The translations under genes and the position numbers were made by a program. From assembly GCA_003167305.1 (NCBI GenBank), contig PMTP01000131.1:6578-14688 (forward strand): a stretch of 8,111 nt of DNA. Reading direction: 5' to 3'. This document shows, in pieces, positions 4,380-8,111 of the stretch. This DNA is from Acidobacteriaceae bacterium (GTDB lineage: Bacteria; Acidobacteriota; Terriglobia; Terriglobales; Acidobacteriaceae). Position 1 is the first letter of the stretch. The number at the start of each line of letters is the position of its first letter. Below the pieces are notes generated by a model. That model saw only the letters and a program-made list of their open reading frames with translations, was not told the DNA's origin and did no database searches.

Positions 4380-6845
4380 ATGCCCCTTCTTGATCCCATT
4401 CCGTTGCCGGTGCTGGACGCCGACTTTGCCGCTCTTGAGTGGGAGCCGCTGCTGGCGCTGGTGGCCGGATTTGCCGCTTCGCCCGTGGGACGGCTGGCAA
4501 TTCTCGACTTGAAGCCCTCGACTGACGAAGAATGGATTGCTCGCCAGCATCAGCTCACCGAAGAGCTGCGTCTGCTCCTCGTAGAGCAGACTTCCATTCC
4601 CGTTGGCGGACTCTTCGACCCCACTCAACACGCCGCCAAGGCGCAGATTCCCGGCGCGGCGCTGGAGGCGAACGAACTGCAGGCCGTGGCGCGGCTGGCC
4701 AACGACGTGGCCTCGTGGCAAGCGCTGCTGCAATCGCCCCCGGCACGGCTGGTGGGCAAGCTGACTGGGCTTTCGGGGCTAACCTCGGCACTCACCACCA
4801 GCCTGCGTCCGCTGGCCGAATCGATCGAACGCACGATTCAGCCTGACGGCTCGTTGGCCGACAACGCTTCGCCCGAGCTGGGCCGTATCCGCCGCGATCA
4901 GGAACGCCAGCAGAGGCTGATTGAAGAAAGCCTGCGCGCCGCTCTGCGCAAGCTCGCCTCGGAAGGCGCAACGCAGGACGAGTTGATCACCATTCGCGGC
5001 GACCGCTTTGTGATTCCCGTGCGCGCGGAGTTAAAGCGGCGCATCTCCGGCGTGGTTCACGGCGCGAGTTCCTCGGGGCAGACCGTTTACGTGGAGCCGC
5101 TGGAGACCATCGAGCAGAACAACGAGCTGGTGCGGCTGCTGGAAGAGGAGCAGGCCGAGATTCACCGCATCTTCGTGGCGCTCACCCGCCAGGTGGGCGG
5201 ATACGCCATGGCACTAGTCGAAGGCGCGCGCGTGCTGGCGCTGGTGGATAGCCTGCAAGCCCGCGCCCGCTTTGCGCGCGACTATCACTGCGTGGGGCCG
5301 ACGATTGCGCCCGATCTTCTGCGCCTAGAGGCTGCACGGCATCCTCTGTTGGAAAGGCATCTGCGCGTGACCGGCGGACGCATTATTCCGCTCACGCTGG
5401 AACTGACCGCGACCGAGCGCCAACTGATCATCAGCGGTCCCAACACCGGCGGCAAGACCGTCACACTGAAGACCACGGCGCTGCTGGCGATGATGGCGCA
5501 GGCTGGATTGCCTGTTCCCGCGACGGCTGCCAGCTTTCCGGTTTTCACAGCTTTTTTGGCCGACATCGGCGACGCGCAATCGATCGAGGCGGAACTTTCC
5601 ACCTTTTCTGCGCACATTACCAACCTCGACCGGCTCTCGCGGCTGGCCGACGGGCGCTCGCTGGTGCTGGTGGACGAGCTTGGCTCCTCGACCGATCCCG
5701 AAGAAGGCTCCGCATTGGCTGTGGCGATTGCCAGCCACTTTTTGACGGCGGGAGCCTGGACGCTGATCTCCACGCACCACACTTCGCTCAAGGTATATGC
5801 CGCCAACACACCCGGCGTGCTGAACGCCGCGGCGGGCGTGGATGAGGTGACGCTGGCGCCCAACTACAAACTGCGGCTCGGCGTTCCCGGCGCATCGGCG
5901 GGAATACAAACGGCCGAGCGACTGGGCATGAACGCCAGCATCATCGCCGCCGCAAGGCAAAGGCTGGGCTCGCAGCAGGTGGACATCGCGCGCTTCCTGG
6001 ATAAGCTGCACAGTGAACTTACCCAACTCGAAGAAGAACGCAAGGCCGCACGCGTCGAGCAGTACGCGCTCAATCAGGAGAGGAAAAAACTTGAGCGCGA
6101 GGGCGACGTCGAGCAGCGCAAGCGGACGCGAGAGCTGGAAACCAAGCTGGCCTCTCTGCTCAAGGACTTCGAGTTTCAGATGCGCGAGACGGTGCGGGCC
6201 ATCGAGGATCGCGTTGGTCAGCAAAAGCTCTCGAAGGAGGCCGAGCGCCGCATCCTGCGCCTGCGCCGCGAGTTTCAGGAAAGCTTCAACCAGACCGTCG
6301 TCGCCCACCGCACCGGCGCGGATGTTGGCGACGCCAACGCGCAGCCGCATGTGCTGAAACACATTGCCGTTGGCGACCAGGTTCTCCTCAAGTCGATGAA
6401 CAAGATCGCCGTCGTACAGCGCGAGGTAGAGAAAGACCTTTTTGAAGTGGCGCTCGGGCCGATCAAGATGCGCGTCAAACGCGACGAGTGCTGCGCGCCT
6501 TCGGAAGGTTCAGAGCAGGAAAAGCGCCCCGATCCACTGGCCGCCGCGCGCAAGCAGAAGGGCGTTCACGTCACGGTCACCAGCGCCAACAGCGACGATC
6601 TGCGCATGGAGATCAACCTGATCGGCCGCACCGTGGACGAGGCCACTGGGGAGCTGGAAAAGTACCTGGACCGCGCCTTCCTGGCCGGTCTCGAACGCGT
6701 GCGCATCATCCACGGCCACGGCGCCGGCGTTCTTCGCCGCGGGGTGCGGGAATTTTTGAAGGGGCATCCGCACGTGGCAACGATTGCCGAAGCGCCGCAG
6801 AATGAAGGCGGGCAGGGGGCAACGCTGGTCGAGCTACGGCAGTAG
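4380..6845 (+). CDS. mutS2: Endonuclease MutS2, 821 aa
   Basis: MutS2 is a MutS-family ATPase. In studied bacteria it acts on branched recombination intermediates and on collided ribosomes rather than in mismatch repair. The protein lacks the MutS mismatch-recognition domain and starts with the core/lever region (about 1-320). The ATPase follows: Walker A GPNTGGKT (353-360), the STFSAHITNL segment, Walker B LVLVDE with Asp432-Glu433, and ELGSSTDPEEGSAL. A long charged coiled coil spans about 538-641, then a small beta domain (about 660-700), then a C-terminal Smr domain (about 738-821) with IIHGHGAGVLRRGV (H778-H780). The usual Smr LDLRG/LDLHG motif reads INLIG (745-749), with Asn in place of Asp. 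Length is close to the family norm of about 780-800. The start is weakly supported: no clear ribosome site precedes ATG 4380. Confidence 0.95.
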   Translation: MPLLDPIPLPVLDADFAALEWEPLLALVAGFAASPVGRLAILDLKPSTDEEWIARQHQLTEELRLLLVEQTSIPVGGLFDPTQHAAKAQIPGAALEANELQAVARLANDVASWQALLQSPPARLVGKLTGLSGLTSALTTSLRPLAESIERTIQPDGSLADNASPELGRIRRDQERQQRLIEESLRAALRKLASEGATQDELITIRGDRFVIPVRAELKRRISGVVHGASSSGQTVYVEPLETIEQNNELVRLLEEEQAEIHRIFVALTRQVGGYAMALVEGARVLALVDSLQARARFARDYHCVGPTIAPDLLRLEAARHPLLERHLRVTGGRIIPLTLELTATERQLIISGPNTGGKTVTLKTTALLAMMAQAGLPVPATAASFPVFTAFLADIGDAQSIEAELSTFSAHITNLDRLSRLADGRSLVLVDELGSSTDPEEGSALAVAIASHFLTAGAWTLISTHHTSLKVYAANTPGVLNAAAGVDEVTLAPNYKLRLGVPGASAGIQTAERLGMNASIIAAARQRLGSQQVDIARFLDKLHSELTQLEEERKAARVEQYALNQERKKLEREGDVEQRKRTRELETKLASLLKDFEFQMRETVRAIEDRVGQQKLSKEAERRILRLRREFQESFNQTVVAHRTGADVGDANAQPHVLKHIAVGDQVLLKSMNKIAVVQREVEKDLFEVALGPIKMRVKRDECCAPSEGSEQEKRPDPLAAARKQKGVHVTVTSANSDDLRMEINLIGRTVDEATGELEKYLDRAFLAGLERVRIIHGHGAGVLRRGVREFLKGHPHVATIAEAPQNEGGQGATLVELRQ

Positions 6846-6873
6846 TTGCCGATACGGTATTGGGGAGAAGCCG

Positions 6874-7178
6874 ATGCCGATGAAATTGAAGAGAAAGAGA
6901 TTCGCCAATCGAGCCGAAGAAGCCGCATGGTGGGAAGCGAATGAAAAAGCAGTTGCGGACTCATTCGAGAAGACCTTAAATGAAGGCTAAGTCGGCCCCT
7001 GCACCGTTGTTGTGACCGGCGACTTGACTACTACGAAATTCATCTGGGTTCCAGAGATGTTGCCAAAGCCCACGCGCAAGCTGTAGAGCGCGGTCTGCGC
7101 CACCAGATTTACTTGAATCTGATCATTCACGAGGCTCTGCTCAACGCAGAAGTGGGCCAGAAGGCCGGGAATTCCTGA
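6874..7178 (+). pseudogene. Decayed CopG/RHH-type antitoxin gene, two lesions
   Basis: ATG 6874 has a good GGAG site (6864-6867) 6 nt upstream, 28 nt after mutS2. The intact part is only 38 codons: MPMKLKRKRFANRAEEAAWWEAN..., ending at TAA 6988-6990. FxxRAEEAxWWExN is the opening pattern of CopG-like type II antitoxins. Past the TAA the same frame continues VGPCTVVVTGDLTTTK. After a one-base loss in the A-run at 7036-7038, the next frame reads IHLGSRDVAKAHAQAVERGL, then RHQIYLNLIIHEALLNAE to TGA 7176-7178. That matches the DNA-binding end of these antitoxins (strand, then RGLxYQTYLxxLLHEAL). Restoring one A and reading the TAA as a sense codon gives a protein of about 100 residues in the right domain order. 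No toxin gene (BrnT-like or other) is adjacent. The 38-residue product could still be made. One or both lesions could be sequencing errors. Confidence 0.72.
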
Positions 7179-7194
7179 AAGTTCATTCGTTCAT

Positions 7195-7220
7195 CCCAGG
7201 TCCGAAAATCCGGACCTGGG
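7195..7220 (-). terminator. 26-nt palindrome after the dienelactone hydrolase gene, possible terminator or REP-like repeat
   Basis: CCCAGGTCCG (7195-7204) pairs perfectly with CGGACCTGGG (7211-7220) around AAAATC. It starts 17 nt past the stop of the minus-strand gene at 7238. No U-run follows on that strand. Stem length, loop length and outer seven bases of each arm equal those of the palindrome at 826-851. Confidence 0.5.
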
Positions 7221-7237
7221 TACCCGGCAATCAACAA

Positions 7238-8111
7238 TTACATGGTTGCCGCCGGCGAAGTTGCGCCGCTGTCGTGGCAGGAGACGGCTTGGGCTGCGGA
7301 GTTGCCGGCTTGGGTACTGCTCGGTTTGCCGCTGCTGGCCACGGGCGCGCTCTTCATCTCCTTGAGCAACTTCACTAACCGGGCAAAGCCCTGTTCACGG
7401 GCGGTTTTGTTGCCGGGGACGGTGTTGCCGGGATCTTCGCCAGCGCGCATAAAGCCGTGGCCAGCGGCCTCGTAGGTGACGGGTTCGAAAGTTTTGCCGG
7501 CGGCCTTCATCGCCGCAACGGTGTCGGGGAGGGTGGCACCGATGCGCGCGTCGTTGCCGGCGTAGAAGCCATAAACCGGAGTGGTGATCGTGGAAACGTC
7601 CGCAGGGCCTGGGCCGTAAAAGACGAAGGCGGCGGAGAGGTCTTTGCGATGGGTTGCGAAGGCGAAGGATTTGCCTCCGCCCCAGCAGAAGCCGACGGTG
7701 GCGATCTTGCCATTGGCCGCGGGCAGGTGCTTGCCGTAGTCGGCGGCGGCGTCCAGGTCGGCGGTGACAACATCCGGATCAAGACCGGAGACGGCCTTCA
7801 CGGTTGCATCCTGGCCGGTGAACTCGCTCGATCCGCCGCCGTTAGGGCCGTAGCCGGAGAGCAGGTCGGGGGCGATGACGATGAAGCCTTGCGCGGCTAA
7901 CTCGTCAGCCATCTCCTTGGCCCAGTCGCTGAGGCCGAAGATTTCATGGATGAGGATCACGACTGGGGCTTTGGCGCTGACCTCCGGGTAGACGACGTAG
8001 GCCTGAACGGTACGGGTGCCGTGTTTCAGAGTGACGTACTCACGGTGGCGTGGGGACGCATCGAGACGGGCTTTGGCCCAGTCCTGAGCATGGAGGGTTG
8101 CGGCGGCCAGC
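7238..8111 (-). CDS. Secreted dienelactone hydrolase family protein (partial, N-terminus outside window)
   Basis: The frame stays open to the right edge, 290 visible codons from 8110, so the start is missing. A GTG at 7960 is an internal Val codon, because family-like sequence (REYVTLKHGTRTVQAYVVYPE) lies upstream of it. The first visible residues LAAATLHAQ look like the end of a signal peptide, which suggests a periplasmic or secreted enzyme. The alpha/beta-hydrolase core has the DLH triad: nucleophile Cys in GFCWGG (codon 7687-7685), Asp in AGNDARIG (7552-7550) and His in AGHGFM (7459-7457). The conserved Glu of IHEIFG (7945-7943) is also present. The family hydrolyses lactones and esters such as dienelactone; the substrate here is unknown. 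After the fold ends (LVKLLKEMKSAP) there is an unusual tail of about 35 residues rich in Ser, Ala and Gly. A palindrome follows the stop. Confidence 0.9.
   Translation of the reverse strand, partial: LAAATLHAQDWAKARLDASPRHREYVTLKHGTRTVQAYVVYPEVSAKAPVVILIHEIFGLSDWAKEMADELAAQGFIVIAPDLLSGYGPNGGGSSEFTGQDATVKAVSGLDPDVVTADLDAAADYGKHLPAANGKIATVGFCWGGGKSFAFATHRKDLSAAFVFYGPGPADVSTITTPVYGFYAGNDARIGATLPDTVAAMKAAGKTFEPVTYEAAGHGFMRAGEDPGNTVPGNKTAREQGFARLVKLLKEMKSAPVASSGKPSSTQAGNSAAQAVSCHDSGATSPAATM

Noticed and set aside
5325..6362. Long open frame on the minus strand (345 codons) opposite mutS2
   Set aside because: It lies antisense to a clear MutS2 ATPase, has no family-like motifs, and is explained by high GC at codon third positions.
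6987..7190. Minus-strand frame reading as a beta-rich C-terminus ending TTTVQGPT
   Set aside because: It looks protein-like, but the plus strand of the same stretch reads the conserved end of an antitoxin and continues the N-terminal half just upstream; the minus frame is closed by a TGA at 7193-7191 and has no ribosome site.
7457..7900. Plus-strand Gly/Val-rich open frame opposite the hydrolase
   Set aside because: It is the antisense shadow of the catalytic core of the dienelactone hydrolase gene.

Overview
The window looks like a GC-rich chromosomal segment of an Acidobacteriota bacterium, probably class Terriglobia. This is an inference from gene content (a secreted CBM/xylanase-type protein, a DUF2911 protein, MutS2, FmdB and a secreted dienelactone hydrolase side by side) and from short palindromic repeats in the gaps. 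No rRNA, tRNA, CRISPR array, IS element or phage gene was seen.

Layout. (1) 1-589, minus: the first 196 codons of a secreted protein with a carbohydrate-binding module, most like the N-terminus of acidobacterial endo-1,4-beta-xylanases. It has a near-consensus sigma70 promoter (694-723), a perfect palindrome at the expected transcription start, and repeated half-sites further upstream. (2) 876-1394 minus and 1553-2095 plus: two divergent genes for small secreted beta-rich proteins, an unassigned one and a DUF2911 protein. They are separated by 158 bp in which -10-like boxes for the two directions overlap. (3) 2096-2324: a gap holding a 73-bp element with 13-bp inverted ends and a dispersed-repeat-like core, further hairpins and a possible promoter. 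(4) 2325-2639: an FmdB-type zinc-ribbon protein with a TTG start. (5) 2797-4309: a less GC-rich pair of unassigned genes, a lipoprotein followed by a cytoplasmic CCHC zinc-finger protein with a PH/GRAM-like C-terminus. (6) 4380-6845: complete mutS2 with its ATPase, coiled-coil and Smr domains. (7) 6874-7178: the decayed remains of a CopG/ribbon-helix-helix type antitoxin gene, broken by an in-frame TAA and a one-base frameshift, with no toxin gene next to it. (8) 7238-8111, minus: a secreted dienelactone hydrolase-family protein whose N-terminus is cut by the window edge.

The genes do not form one pathway. Several are exported (CBM protein, both divergent proteins, lipoprotein, hydrolase). 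mutS2 and fmdB are housekeeping-type genes. The least explained parts are the lipoprotein/zinc-finger pair, the antitoxin relic, and two nearly identical 26-nt palindromes just past the stop codons of two minus-strand genes at opposite ends of the window.
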